Positions 36,001 through 49,754 are shown, counted from the first letter of the stretch. The stretch is 64,000 bases of DNA from Ctenosaura bakeri (GCA_948474755.1 CAOLHI010000415.1:558001-622000), one strand, 5' to 3'. Notes: generated by a model from the sequence alone, not told the origin. Made by a program: numbers and translations.

Positions 36001-39000
36001 CCGACAGATGGCCATCAAGCCTCTGCTTAAAAACCTCCAAGGAAGGAGACTCCACTACACTCCGAGGCAACAGATTCCACTGCTGGACAGCCCTGACTGT
36101 CAGGAAGTTCTTCCTGAGGTTCAGGTGGAACCTCCTTTCCTGCAGCTTGAATCCGTTGCTCCTTGTCCTGGTCTCTGGAACAGCAGAAAACAAGTCCCCT
36201 CCTTCCTCTACGTGGAATCCCTTCAAATATTTAAACATGGCTATCGTGTCCCCTCTTAACCTCCTCTTCTGCAGACTAAACATACCCAGCTCTCTAAGTC
36301 TATCCTCATAGGGCTTCATGGCTTCCAGGCCTCTCACCATTTTGTTCGCCCTCCTCTGGACTTGCTCCAGCTTGTCAATATCCTTCTTGAATTGGGGTGC
36401 CCAGAACTGGACACAGGATTCAAGATGGGGTCTCACCAAAGCAGAGTAGAGTGGTACCAGTACCTCCCTCGATCTAGACACCATACTCCTATTGATGCAG
36501 CCGAGAATCGCATTGGCTTTCTTGGCTGCCGCATCACACTGCTGACTCATGTTCAGCTTGTGGTCTATGAAGACTCCTAGATCCCTTTCACACGTACTGC
36601 TATCCAGCCACGTGTCCCTCTGTCTGCATCTGGTTATTTGGCATATTCAGGTGCTTTTTCAGCCCTCCCATTCTCCATCAACCATGGAGTGCCTCTTTGG
36701 GCTGTTCAAAGGCTGTTCAGCAAAACGGTGAGTCTTGGGGATGGTGAATGGGAAGTCACAGCACAGCTGCTCTTTTGGAACTCTTATGCTACGCTGGGCA
36801 ACACAGGATCTTGACCACAGAGAAAACACAACGAAAAAGCATGCCCATAACATTTGCAAGGAGCCGGTGTAGCGTTGCAATTTGAGCGGTGGACTACAAC
36901 GCTGGAGACCGGAGTTCAATTCCTTGCTTAGCCATGGAAATCCACGGGGTGACCTTGGGCATGCCTCACACACACTCAGCCCCAGTAAACCTCACGATAG
37001 GGTTCCCATAAGCCAGAAACAGCTTGAAAGCACACAACAGCAACAAACAACATTTGTATATGCAAGGCAGAGATGCTGCTGGAATTCTCATCCACTATAT
37101 TTCTTCTTGGATCTTAAAAGTTCCAGGTATCTGATATAATTCCAAACCTGGAAGTGTCATTTCTAGGACACAATTTGATTCAGTTTCCGAGTTCTGTTTT
37201 TGGAATTTCTGGGGTTTTTTGAACAATAGTTTGTCAGTTGTTGTTGTGTGTTTTTTTGGTGGGGGGGCTAAACAGCGACATCATGAGTCTGGGGGGAGGC
37301 TTTGGTTATCATGGAGCATGGGAGAGAATAACTACGTCCCCCGTGACCAAAAAAAGAGGACACACACAGATGTAAGATGGACTTTGCAGAAATCACTCAG
37401 AAGATGCTAACCTGTTTGCATATGTAAAACTTCTCCGACAGCTTTGTGCTTTCATGGTCTTCCACAGCCAAAAGTACCTTTTTGCATAATGTTATTTTCA
37501 TGGCTTTTAGTTCTAGCATATTTTCCCCCATTGCTTTTAGTCTTCCTCTTCATCTCTTGCCTTAAAGAGATTCAAGAGCTGTGTTTTTTTCCCCATGGCA
37601 TCCATTATTTATTCAGAGTAGGCTTTCATTTCCATTCCCTGAATGCCCAGCCTTGTTCAGCACTTAGGCATCATCCATCTTTTCTCTTAGTTTCATTATG
37701 CATACACTGTGGCGTGCAAAGTTTCTATTTCTATGATACGTGTATTAAAGATTCTGATGTAGCCTGTTCATGCCTAGGCACAAATATTGCAAGGCTGCAA
37801 GGCTGTGCAGTAATGAATCACTCTAATTTGGAAAAGAAATTAAGACCACACTGTTCAGTTTGTGAAATCTAATTAAAAATTAATTGCTAGCTCTTAAGGG
37901 GGAAAAATGACATGAATGACCACTCCACAGTTTTTGGCAGAGATAAGAACTGAATATGACTAACTTCCCACTCTTCCTCCAATCCAATAATGATTCTTCC
38001 CAAGTTATAGTCATGATAACAGTGCCAAAATCATGACTAACTATGGTGAGGGTATTTATGGTGCAATAGTGGGGTTATTTGTGATTATTACTTAGGCCAT
38101 TTCCACACTAGACTGTTATAGTGCTATTATTCCACTTTCAACCTCCTATGGAATCCACTCTGCTTGTTCGGTCATTTCTGTACTAGCCTGTTATAGCGCG
38201 ATGATTCCACTTTCAACCTCCTATGGAATCCTGGGGTTTGGAGTTTAGAGACAAGCATTTAATATTCTCAGCCAGAGAGCCTTTTGGCCTCAGGAAACTA
38301 CAAACCCCAGAATTCCACAGGATGTTGAAAGTAGAATAATAGCACTATAACAGGGTAGGGCAGAAAGGTCCTTAGTCACAAATTTGACATCTTTATCATG
38401 ACCATAACTTGCTCCTCAACCTGCCTTACTGGGCATCTGCTCTATGGAGAGAAGCAGGTCCATTCTGACCACAATCGGAGCACAGTTGAATGACGTTTCT
38501 GACATGCTTGGGGTGAGGGATTATTTCAGGACAGGTTATTTGTTAAATACACAGTTTACAAGCTGATTTAGGATTCTGGCTGATATCTTCAAGCATAAGA
38601 TTGTCCCTAGGCAGCCCTACCAGGAGAGACCTGTTTTCTGCAAGGAGGACCACTTTGGGCTTTATAAAGTGGTAGAAAGGATCACAGGCGTTCACAAAAC
38701 ACGTAGGTGGAACCTGGCATTTTCACAGCCTCAGCGTCCCAGCAGGCAAATAGCTGAGCTCTTTGGTGATTTAATTCAAAATACAGTTGGTCCTCTGCAT
38801 TTACAGGGGTTTGGTTCCAGGACTCCCCATGGATGCCACAAAAATGCAGATGGTCACATCCCATCTTCTTAAATGGTGGCAACATGCATGTGGATGCTTC
38901 AGCACATTCACATCAATGCCAATTTATTTATAGGACGTGACAATCCATGGTAAGTGGAATCACAGATCCAGAGCCTGTAGATTTGGAGGGTCCACTGTTT

Positions 39001-39531
39001 CAAGAACTTAAGGCATGCACAGCAGAATATCTTAACTGCTTTCCACCCGACGCAACACAAAGCTCTTGCCTTTACAAGGCTGGCTGCATAAAAGAGAGAA
39101 ACACATAAAAGAATTCAGTAGCACCTTTGAGATTAACCAAGAATTTTTTTTTTTTAAAGCTTATGCCAGAAATTTTGTTTTCTCCGTTAGTCTCAGAGGT
39201 GATATTTGATTCCCATATATCTTTTAATGCTAAAAACAGGTTCAGATGGCTTTGCTCCTGAATACTGCATCAATAGTCTATTTTTTATTTATTTTTTTGA
39301 AAAAAGAATCCATCACACCCACCTTGTTTTCCAGCCTTCCAATCAGTTCTGCTAACCTGTTGATCTGAGCTTCCAAGCCCTCTTCCTTGGTGTCTGAAGA
39401 CACTGTAAAGAAAAATGCAATTAGGAGGCAAGAAAATGACCCTGGACAAAGGACTGCAGATGGGTTGGACCAGGCTGCAAGATGAAATAAGAAAGAAAGA
39501 AAGAAAGAAAGAAAGGACGGACAACAGGGAA

Positions 39532-39587
<56 letters not shown>

Positions 39588-42500
39588 TTTATTTGTATCC
39601 CGCCTCTCCACACAGATCGAGGCAGCGGACAACATGAAATACATTATACATTACAAATAGCATGTATGGTTTACAATGTGTTTTAGCTAATAGCTTTTTT
39701 TTTTTTAGCTAATAGCTAATAGCATTTGACCATCCTCCTGACACTTATTTGGGGACTGAAGACCTGGTTGTTCATATATTTTTCTCAGTACACAGGCAGA
39801 AGCTTTATTAGGTGACTGGCAGAAGTTCCCAGCTTTGCAAGCGTTAGAAACCCTTTTGAATAGCAGAAGAAGGGAGCCTCTCTCTTTCCCTTTGCTTCTT
39901 CTCCTCCCCTCATTTTCTTTCTTGCTAGTCTTTTCCCACTCCACTCTGCTTGTTCGGCCATTTCCGCACTAGCCTGTTATAGCGCGATGATTCCACTTTC
40001 AACCTCCTCTGGAATCCTGGGGTTTGCAGTTTCGGGAGGGGCCGGCCCGAAACTGCAAACCCCAGGGGCCCTCCCGAAACTGCAAACCCCAGGATTCCAG
40101 AGGATGTTGAAAGTGGAATCATTGCGCTATAACAGGCTAGTGCGGAAATGGCCTTCATCTGTTCCCTTCACTCACCCTCCTCCCTCCTGCTTGCAAAGTA
40201 GCAGGACCTCACCACCCAAGAACTGGGGAAGGAGTCCTGCAGAGGAAAATATCATTTGCAGCAGCTTAGAGGCCATTCAGCGAAATGGCTCGGCGGCAAC
40301 TTTATCTTTAGGAAAAGTTTGGGAAGACTGCCCCTTGGTGATTGAAGAAGGTACTACAGGTACAGAAATATTCCAATAAACCAAAACAATATAAAAAAGC
40401 AACATAATGCCAAGGATCACACCTCAAGAGTGTCCTTAGCATCCATATCAAGTTTCTGGTGTCTAAGGCCCTTTTCACACGCGGGCGGCGGAACAGGGCA
40501 AGCCACGCCAAAACGGGGCTTACCTTGTTCCGTCACCGCGCAGAGCATCGCGTTTTGCTGCTCCACACATTTGCAGCGTCCAGAGGCGTCCGCAGCGCTC
40601 GGCGGTGCCCAAAATGGCAGATTTTGACTGGCGGAGCCTCTCCACCAATCGGAGAGGCTCGCCAGCCGGAAATCGCGCCCCCTGCCCGATTTGCAGGGAC
40701 GCCCTTTCGCGCGTCCGCAAATACACACAGGCGCTGCGACGGGGCTGGATGCCCCGTGCCTTTGAAAAACCACATAAAAGGTGGTTTTTCAAAAGCACGC
40801 GGCGCCACCACTTGCGGGCGCCCAACCGCGCATTGGCGTGTGGATTTACTCGTGAGTAATCCACCCCAATTCGCGTAACAGTGTAGACGACCTCCATGGA
40901 GGTCGATCTACACCGTTTTTTAAAGCCCACGTGGAAAGGGCCTAAGTTTCATAGCCTTGGAGCTACAGTGGATTCACACAGATACAGACACAGAGACAGA
41001 CATTCTCTTTTATTATTATAGGTTAGTCCATCTAGCTCAGTAATACTTACACTGACAGGCAGTAGCTTTCCAGGGTTTCTGAGAGGAGTTTTTCCTAGCC
41101 ATACCTGGAGATACTGGCAATTAAATGGAGATCACTAAATGATGCGCCCATTCCTGAAGTTTTAGCCAGGTTTCCCAGTTTCCCTTCCTCTCTTTATTTT
41201 AGATTTATGGGCTTGAAAGAGTGGGCAAGAGTTGGGGTTGGTGACCCAAATGGGTCTGGGGAAAAGATACGTAGGATGCGGAGAGCGAAGCCTATTTGTT
41301 TCTGTCTGCTTTTGTAACTAAAGGCAGCATTTACATCTGGATGACTGAATGTGAACCCCGGCGCATGGAGTGGTCGCTTGGCGCATCAAGTCTGTCAGCT
41401 GGATGGAAAGTTTATGTTATGGCTCATTTATTTTAATGATGTCCAAAAAAAAAAAAATGCTACTGTGTTCTGTCAGGTGAAGCGACAACATTTCCCCAAG
41501 CCTTTGTTAATAATGAAACTGTTGGAGATTTTTTTTCTCCTCCTAGTAAAATTCAAGAGAATTGTCTCCTTGCCTTCAGAAACTGAGTGGAGGAGTTCGA
41601 GAAGCCATATTGTAATTGTACAAATGTGTATTTTCAAATGCTTTATTTTTCAAAACACACAGTTCTCAACGTATTTTCTTTTAAAATATAGAACATATTG
41701 GCACTTTTTGTTGCTTTTGAGCCAAGAAGAGTCATAGCACAAAAGTTGCATTTCACTGATGCACTGTAGCACTACAAGTCTAAAAGAAAGGGAAAAAAAG
41801 GATGCTTCAAAAAGTGCTGATATGTCTCAGAATTAAAAAAAAAACACTAAGGAGAGGAAAACAATGTTGCAGCTGATGCCAGGAGCTAATTAATTAATAT
41901 TATACACACACACACACATATGTATGATAAAATAAAATAAAAATAGAAATAATGTTTGGATATTTGAAAAAAACAACCCAAAAATTACTGAAAAATACCA
42001 CAATCACCCAAAATCTTTGTTCCATCTGGAGGAGTCCAGCATCACAACTCTTCAAGGTTGCTCAAGAACAACATGTATACACAGCACAAACTGCCGTTGA
42101 TCATCCCAGACTTTTAGCAAACCATCAACCCAATGCAAGCTGGTTTCCCAGTATCCACAACAGTTACTTACCCGTTTGGAAACTTTTCCTGCGTTCTTTG
42201 GTCATGATTCTGTTATTGGGGGGATAATTATGCACAGGGTTGTCGTACCAGGTGTCCATGACACTGTGGCTAGATTTATTGTGGAGGTTTCTGCAGTTGG
42301 ACAAAGATAAAGACACACAAAGATATGCCTGATTATGTTATAGTTTTATATAGGGTTTATAAACTTCTGTTCCACTACTGTAGCCCAGTAGGTGCTATCT
42401 AAGAGGTATCCCAAACCAAGGACTGCAACAGGGCAGAGTCCCCTTCGGACTGTGAAAAGCAACCGCTGACCTAATTGGTCATTTCCTATTGCAGATGCAT

Positions 42501-45500
42501 CAGATGGACTTTTTTGGCTATTTCTGCACTAGCCTGTTATAGTGCTATTATTCCACTTCCAACATCCTATGGAATCCTGGGGTTTGCAATTTAGGGAGGG
42601 GCCCCAAAGGCCATCCTCAAAGGCCCCTTCCTAAACTGCAAACCCCAGGATTCCATAGGATGTTGGAAGTGGAATAATAGCACTGGGCCAAGGCGAACAA
42701 AATGAAATTCAACAGAGAGAAGTGTAAGGTCCTACACTTAGGTAGAAAAAATGGAATCCACAAATATAGGATGGGGGACACGTGGCTGGATAGCAGTAAG
42801 TGTGAAAGGGATCTAGGAGTCTTCATAGACCACAAGCTGAACGTGAGTCAGCAGTGTGATGCGGCAGCCAAGAAAGCCAATGCAATTCTCGGCTGCATCA
42901 ATAGGAGTCTGGTGTCTAGATCGAGGGAGGTACTGGTACCACTCTACTCTGCTTTGGTTAGACCCCATCTTGAATCCTGTGTCCAGTTCTGGGCACCCCA
43001 ATTCAAGAGGGATATTGACAAGCTGGAGCAAGTCCAGAGGAGGGCGACCAAAATGGTGAGAGGCCTGGAAGCCATGAAGCCCTATGAGGATAGACTTAGA
43101 GAGCTGGGGATGTTTAGTCTGCAGAAGAGAAGGTTAAGAGGGGACATGAGAGCCATGTTTAAATATTTGAAGGGATGCCACGTAGAGGAAGGAGAGGGCT
43201 TATTTTCTGCTGTTCCAGAGACCAGGACAAGGAGCAATGCATTCAAGCTGCAGGAAAGAAGATTCCACCTGAACCTCAGGAAGAAATTCCTGACAGTCAG
43301 GGCTGTCCAGCAGTGGAAGATGCTGCTGCCTCCATGGAGTGTGGTGGAGTCTCCTTCCTTGGAGGTTTTTAAGGAGAGGCTGGGTGGCCATCTGTCGGGA
43401 GTGCTTTGAGGGTGTTCCTGCATGGCAGAAGGGGGTTGGACTGGATAGCCCCTGGGGTCTCTTCCAAATCTACATTTCTATGATTCTATGATTCTATAAC
43501 AGGCTACTGCATCATGTCTGTACCTTGTTCTTTCTAGCTCTCTCAACAGTCGAAGTTAAGGACAAATTTGCCTCAAGAGATCCAAATCCAACATAACTAC
43601 AACCCATCCATGATGATATATTTTTAACTATAATGTTGATGACAGACATTAATAAGGTTGTGGGGAGGGGGGTCAACCTTGGTAGACAGGTTGTTATAAC
43701 TTCGCCAGCTTGTAGATACTTGTAGACTGAGAGCGTAGTGCAGTGATTTGGGCACTGGATTCTTGGAACGGGAGATAAGAGTTTGGATCCCTGCTTGGAA
43801 ACCCACTGGGTGACATCGGCCAGGTCACACTCTCTCAGCCTCAAAGGAAAGCAAAGGCAAAATCCTTGTGTACAAATCCTGTTGAGAAAACCCTGTGAGA
43901 GGTTCATCTTAGGGTTTCCATTAAGTTGGGCCCTTTTCACATGTGGGCGGGGAAACGGGCAGCTCCATGCGGAAACGAAGCTTACCTTTATTCTGTCGCC
44001 ACGTGGAGCTGCCTGTTTCGCCGCTCCACTCTTGGCGGCGTCCGGTAGCACCCAAAATGGCGGCTTCTGACTGATGGAGGCTCTCCACCAGTCGGAGAAG
44101 CTCGCCAGCTGGAAATCCCACCCCCCCGCGCGATCTGCAGGCATGCTCTTGCGCACGCCTGCAGATCTATACCGGCGCTGCAATGGGGCTGGACGGGGCT
44201 GCACGCCCCGCGCCTTTTAAAACCCACAGGACAAGTGGCTTTACAAAAGTGCAGGCGGTGCCTCTTCCAGTCGGCCCTACGTGGATTGGGGTGTGGCTTT
44301 ACTCTAAAGTAATCCACCCCAATCCACGTTACGGTGTAGACGACCTCCGCGGAGGTTGCTCTACACCGTTTTTTTAGCCCCGTGTGAAAAGGGCCTTGGA
44401 AACAACTTGAAGGCAAAGAGCAACAACAGGGTACTTGCAGGGAGAGGGAAAACAACTTTCCCCCCATCTTGTTGCTGTGTGCCTTCAAGGCATAATAGGA
44501 GAGAGCCTCTCATGAGAGGGAGTTCCAAGAAGACTCTGTGTGCCTTTGAGGGTAGTGGGAGCATGAGAAAGCCCTCCCCAAGTAGGACAGGGAGAGATAG
44601 GCCGTTTCCACACAACACTGTGATAGTGCTATTATTCCACTTTCCACATCCTGTGGAAGTCTGAGGTTTGGAGTTTCCTGAGCCCCAAGAGCTCTCTGGC
44701 TGAGAATCCTACATGTCCCTCCCTAAACTGCAAACCCCAGGCTTCCACAGGAGGTTGAAAGTGGAATCATACCACTTATAACAGCACTATAGCCTAGAAA
44801 TGGCCACGGTCTTTCAAACAGTCTGGGCCTAAGCCAAATTTGGCTACCCTTCACTGCCAGCTTGCAGTCACTTGTAGACAGCCTGTGAACAAGTGCATAA
44901 TGTGCAGTTAGTTGTGAAAGGAACGGTTTCTATTTTTTGCCATCAGGGTAAGCTGGTAGCCTTGACACCCACAGAAGATGAAAAATGCAGGGAAGATGAA
45001 AAATGTATCTGTTGCGTAAGTCCAAAAATAGGAGGAATAAAGGATTGAGATGCACCAAGAGGAAGGGTCTAAATTTCACAGCCAGTCGCTGCATAAGACC
45101 CTGTTGGCATCTGCGATGTTCAACAATAACAGGTGCATGGTTTGGTATTGCCAAATCGCACACTGGAGGATGATTCCTGAGCAGCCCCCCATGTCTCTCT
45201 GCAGAGAATCCCCCCTTGCAAGTGTTTGCTTCTGCCTCCTCGTTGGGAGGAATGGAATAAATTGTAAGCAGGAAGCAAGCAATTATTGATTTTTTTTCCC
45301 CAATTGAGTGCCTATGAGGAGAGAGATAAATCTTCAACTGCTGCATCTCAAGACTAATTACTCCACAATTATTTCCTCTTCTGCTGATCTGGCACCTGCT
45401 TGTACCAATGTTGTGAATTAAACACATGTTTATTTTCATAGACAATTACCCATGGTATCTAAGGACAAACCACCACCAGCTCATCACAGATACAGGTCTA

Positions 45501-48500
45501 GGGAAATAAGGATCACTGGCAGCTGAAATAGAAGCAGTGGAAGTAAATGCCAAACTCTTCTTTCGTCATTTAGCATGTGCGTCTATCGAACAAAAAGGGG
45601 CCCTAGAATTGTTTTCAAGGTGGTAGACCCTCAACTTTGGCTGGCAGGTTGCTATTTTGCCTGCTTACAAGTATTTGCAGGGCAAATTAACTTTCTCCAC
45701 CCATTATCATCCAAACATCCTTAAATCTGAAGACTCTGACACATGTGTACTTAGAGGTCTCCTCCATATATTCAGTGGGTCGTTGTCCCCAGTAAATATT
45801 CATGGACAGACTGCTGGCCTCCTTTCTTATTCCTGGGAAGACTCCATGATCCGTGATATTTCTGAGTGCTTGATCATGAAGTACACTTCTGATTGACAGT
45901 TCCTCAGGAGGTTCAGCTATGTAGGAGTCTTGGTGGTCCCAGTTTGCCAGATCATTGGATGGTGGTAGGTGGGTGGGGAGTTGAGCTCCCAGGATCCATG
46001 CAAATAATTGGTCCACATTCCTTCTAGGTCATGTTGGAGAGAGTTAAGCAGGCTTAGTCAATTGCTGTTAAATCCTGAGAGGAAACCTCAAAGATATTAA
46101 ACAAGGGCAAGTTTATTTAAGGAAATCTCAGCAGGAATGCAAATTAGGAGAACAGAAAACTAAACAAAAGAAAGTATAGAGAAGAAAGAGGATGCTGCTA
46201 ACTGAAGCACTAAATGCTTGGCCACGAAAGACATGCCATGCCTTTGTTAAAATGTACTTATCAAATGAATTGACTGAGGAGAAACAATAGAACTGGGGTG
46301 ACAAACTGGTTGGAAGAATCAGTTTAGACCCCCGAAGGAAGCACCGGGCAGTTTCTGTTCCATCATCTCTCTCCAACAAGGCTAGTTCTAAAGGAACACT
46401 TCTCTGGTGGTTTGCTCCTGTGTGCAAACTGGGATAGAAAGCCATTTGGTTCTAGGGCCAGTAGGGCCAGGCTTGGCAGAACCTTTGGCAAATCTCCAGG
46501 GTGGGACCTTTAACAGGAGCCAAGTTCCTTCCCTCCCAGCAGTAGCAGCAGCAGGAGGACTAACGCCAGCCCAAGGTTTAGGTGCCCAGCAGCTCTCCTC
46601 CACGGCCTCCCCTTCTCTTCTTGAAGTGGGCACCAGCAGCTGCCCTCACAGGCTAATCTTACCAACAAGTTGTTGATGTTGTTACATATTGTCAAATGGA
46701 CTTATGGTGACCTTATGAATGAGAGTATGGAAAAAATTGGCCTGTTTCAATTGCTAGATTGTCTACTTTAAAGTTGTATCAGTCATGTGTGGTCATTATT
46801 TTTGTTTTCTTAAGGTTCCACTGCAAACCTGCTTTTGCACTTTCTTCCTTGACTTTCTTCAAGAATTGTTCCAAGTCTTTGCTATTGTCTACTAATACAC
46901 TGGGTGACCTTGGATGTGTCACATGCTCTCAGCCCCAAAATCTGCATGTCAGATTTGCCTTAGGGTCGCTTTAAGCTGGAAACGACTTGAAGGCACACAA
47001 CAGCAACAGAGTATGGTGTAATCTGTGTGGCCATTTCCACCCTAACACTGTTATTGTGCTATTATTCCACTTTCAACATCCTGTGGAATCCTAGGGCAGT
47101 TTAGAGAGGGGCATTTAGGATTCTCAGCCAGGGAGCTGTGCAGAAAACAATATTTCTGTGCAGAAAATATTTTTGTGCAGCAAATGTTGTTTTCTGTGGC
47201 AGAGAAAATAATATTGTCGACAAAAATATTGTTTTCTGCCCAGGTCATGCTGTTTTCTTTGCAAGAAAATCATATGCAAATTTTGCATAGAACAAGTCCC
47301 AAATTTCTAATAATCTTCAAAAACTACAGTGTTTGAAGACTTTCTCACAGCAGGAATAAAACTGCAAAAATCGCTGGCTGCTTCCTTTGAGAACCAAATT
47401 AGCAAAGAATTACAGCCCCAGTCCTGAAGTCAGCATCTTCTCTACCTTGAAACATAGCCAAATGGAAATGCACAGAGAAAGAGTGATGTATATTGCTCTG
47501 ATATTGCTTATCCAGCCTCTATAGATGGATTTTTTCCCCCTTTCTCCAAATTATGGTTTTGGCAACAGTGCAACTGCTAAACACAAAACTGCTGTGCTGA
47601 AAGGATGGGCCACGCGCTGAAAGGAGAGGGAGGAAGCTGATGCCCCGTATCTACCTGCAATGCAGGGAGATCTGAATAGACCTCTTAAGTAGTCTTCATG
47701 AATATACATTGGGTGCTGCTGGTGCCCTGAGGTTGATGCAATAAATGGAAAGCAGCAACAACAGTAGAACAGGAGAGGAAGGGAAGCACTAGAAAGACTT
47801 TGGACCATTTCATCTCAGAGCCTCTCTTGACGCCAGCAGAAGAATAGAAACAGAAGGTCAAGTTGGAAACGTAAAAGATTGGAAATGAATATTGTCCCCT
47901 CTTCTTTCTTTCTTTAGATCTCATTATCTTTCTCTCTTTGTGCCATCCATTACTTCAAAAGAGAACATTATGGAAGACGCCTTAGCTATAATAGTAGTAC
48001 TTACATTTCATTTTTCTATAAAGTTAAGAGAGGGGCTTTCTCATCTGCCAATTAGTTTACGAGCAAAGAACAAAAGGTTGGTTATTTCCTTTAAAGCCCT
48101 ACAGGGTTTAGCTCCAGGGTACCTACAGGGTTGCCTTTCCCCAAATAATCCACCCCGTACACTAAGGTCCTCTCGGGGACGTCCACTTCCATCAGCCAAA
48201 ACTAGGGTGTTATCCAAAGGCCATTTTTCTTCAGCCATCCCCAGATTGCAGAATGACCTGCCAGAAAAGATCTGTCAGCTGGAGACTCTGTCTGCTTTTG
48301 AAATGCTCTCTCCACCCTGTCCAGATTATTTTTACATTGTGGATTTTAAAGTATGTATTGATGGGTTTTAGTATGTATTGCCTTGATCCATAGGGAGAGA
48401 AAAGAAAAGAAAAGAAGCAGGAGGAGGAGGTAGAGAAGAAAACCAACATGCCATCGTCCCATTCTTCTTTCCAGTATATGGTAGTAGTGATGGTAATGGA

Positions 48501-48577
48501 GTAAAGAAGAGTCTCAGATGATGATGATGATTAAATTCTCTTCTAGTCTGATCCTCTGGGGCCAAATTAGACAAGTG

Positions 48578-48629
<52 letters not shown>

Positions 48630-49661
48630 CTTCCTTCCTTCCTTCCTTCCTTCCTTCCTTCCTTCCTTCCTTTCTTATTTTTGTTTTGTTTGATTTGTCA
48701 ATAGAAATGTGGTGGCTGTAGTTTGCACAATTCAGCTTATATAAAGATAAATTGCACTGATTGAATAGATTTCGCCCAGCTCAGACTTACAATCGGATTC
48801 AGGTGAAAGAATTTTGGGTGAGAGACCTGGAGAGGAACTGTGTCATTTGGAGCTCCAGCTAAAGACCTTGATGAGCTGTTTTCTCAGCTTACAAGCTTCC
48901 AACAAATCGAAAGATCTTCTCCTGATAAGCTGCTATATCTCTGCTACCTCCTGTTTTATTTTCTATACCTTAGAAAAGAAAGGAGAAAAGGTCTCCTGAT
49001 ACGAGCTTCTGGTCTCTCTCTTCCTCCCTCCCTCCTCCTCATTTCCATGGTAACTGTTTTTGGGTTCTGGTCAACAAGCTTGCTGCTCTTATGTGTGACG
49101 TACTATTTTGACTCTTCTTTGATAAAACAAAGCTCAGGCTATGCATCCAGGGAGGCCTTTCAAATCTTGTCCTTTTTCTTTCCTCTGCATTTGTTGGTGT
49201 TGTTATTACTGAAAAAACTTGAATGGAGAGAAAGAGAAGCCAGGGGATTTTGAGGACAGCTCTTCCCCTACCGCCTTAATCTGCACCTTCTCCAGTCCTT
49301 TGAAGCTTTCGTTAACAGCACAGTCCTCTACCAGGAGAACTTCTGCTCTGCTCAAATGGTTGAGCAACTGGCACAGAAAATGAGGAGAAGGCTAAGGAAA
49401 GCCATCTATCGGTACATGGAAACCTCTGGTGAGTCTCAGGATTCTCTGGTGAGTCGATGATTATGGCTCCAACACCAGTGGAGTGGTGAATTAGCTTGGG
49501 TTTTAATCTGAACTCAGAAGGAGCTATCCAAGGTGTCCATCCAAGGAATGTATGGTGGGGATAGGCCTCACTACTTTGGATAACTATTTTGAGTGGACCC
49601 AGTGTGCTACTGATATCTGAGCCATTGGTGTCTGCTGACTCTTGATACCTGCCCTTCCACC

Positions 49662-49706
<45 letters not shown>

Positions 49707-49708
49707 TT

Positions 49709-49754
<46 letters not shown>

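Larger units (their letters stand above)
23554..39322 (-). other. Large NECAB2 intron (about 15.8 kb)
   Basis: The intron is packed with mobile DNA: CR1 fragments, the 118-bp tandem array with LTR-like downstream flank (28994-33119), two foldback MITEs, a SINE and a pogo-like element. No host exon was recognised inside it. Confidence 0.65.
39403..42171 (-). other. NECAB2 intron with MITE and GC-rich element
   Basis: It contains microsatellites, a foldback MITE (39956-40153) and a GC-rich DNA element (40467-40942). Positions 40943-42171 are mostly AT-rich with an (AC)n run near 41904-41918 and no recognised gene. Confidence 0.6.

Noticed and set aside
39278..39644. ORFs with poly-Tyr or poly-Ile runs
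   Set aside because: These are translations of the (AAT)n tract. Only the short NECAB2 exon at 39323-39402 within one of them is real.
40417..40930. Five or more overlapping ORFs of 65-139 codons on both strands
   Set aside because: They lie inside the GC-rich DNA element, where stop codons are rare; no frame resembles a protein and the homologous element at 43929-44395 does not keep the same frames.
35903..43495. Long CR1 ORFs (215 and 235 codons) as possible host genes
   Set aside because: They are the C-terminal portion of the CR1 reverse-transcriptase ORF followed by the typical ATTCTATG tail; all copies are 5'-truncated.
43512..44488. Minus-strand ORFs of 230 and 166 codons
   Set aside because: They run through a SINE and the GC-rich element inserted in it; the frames are compositional.
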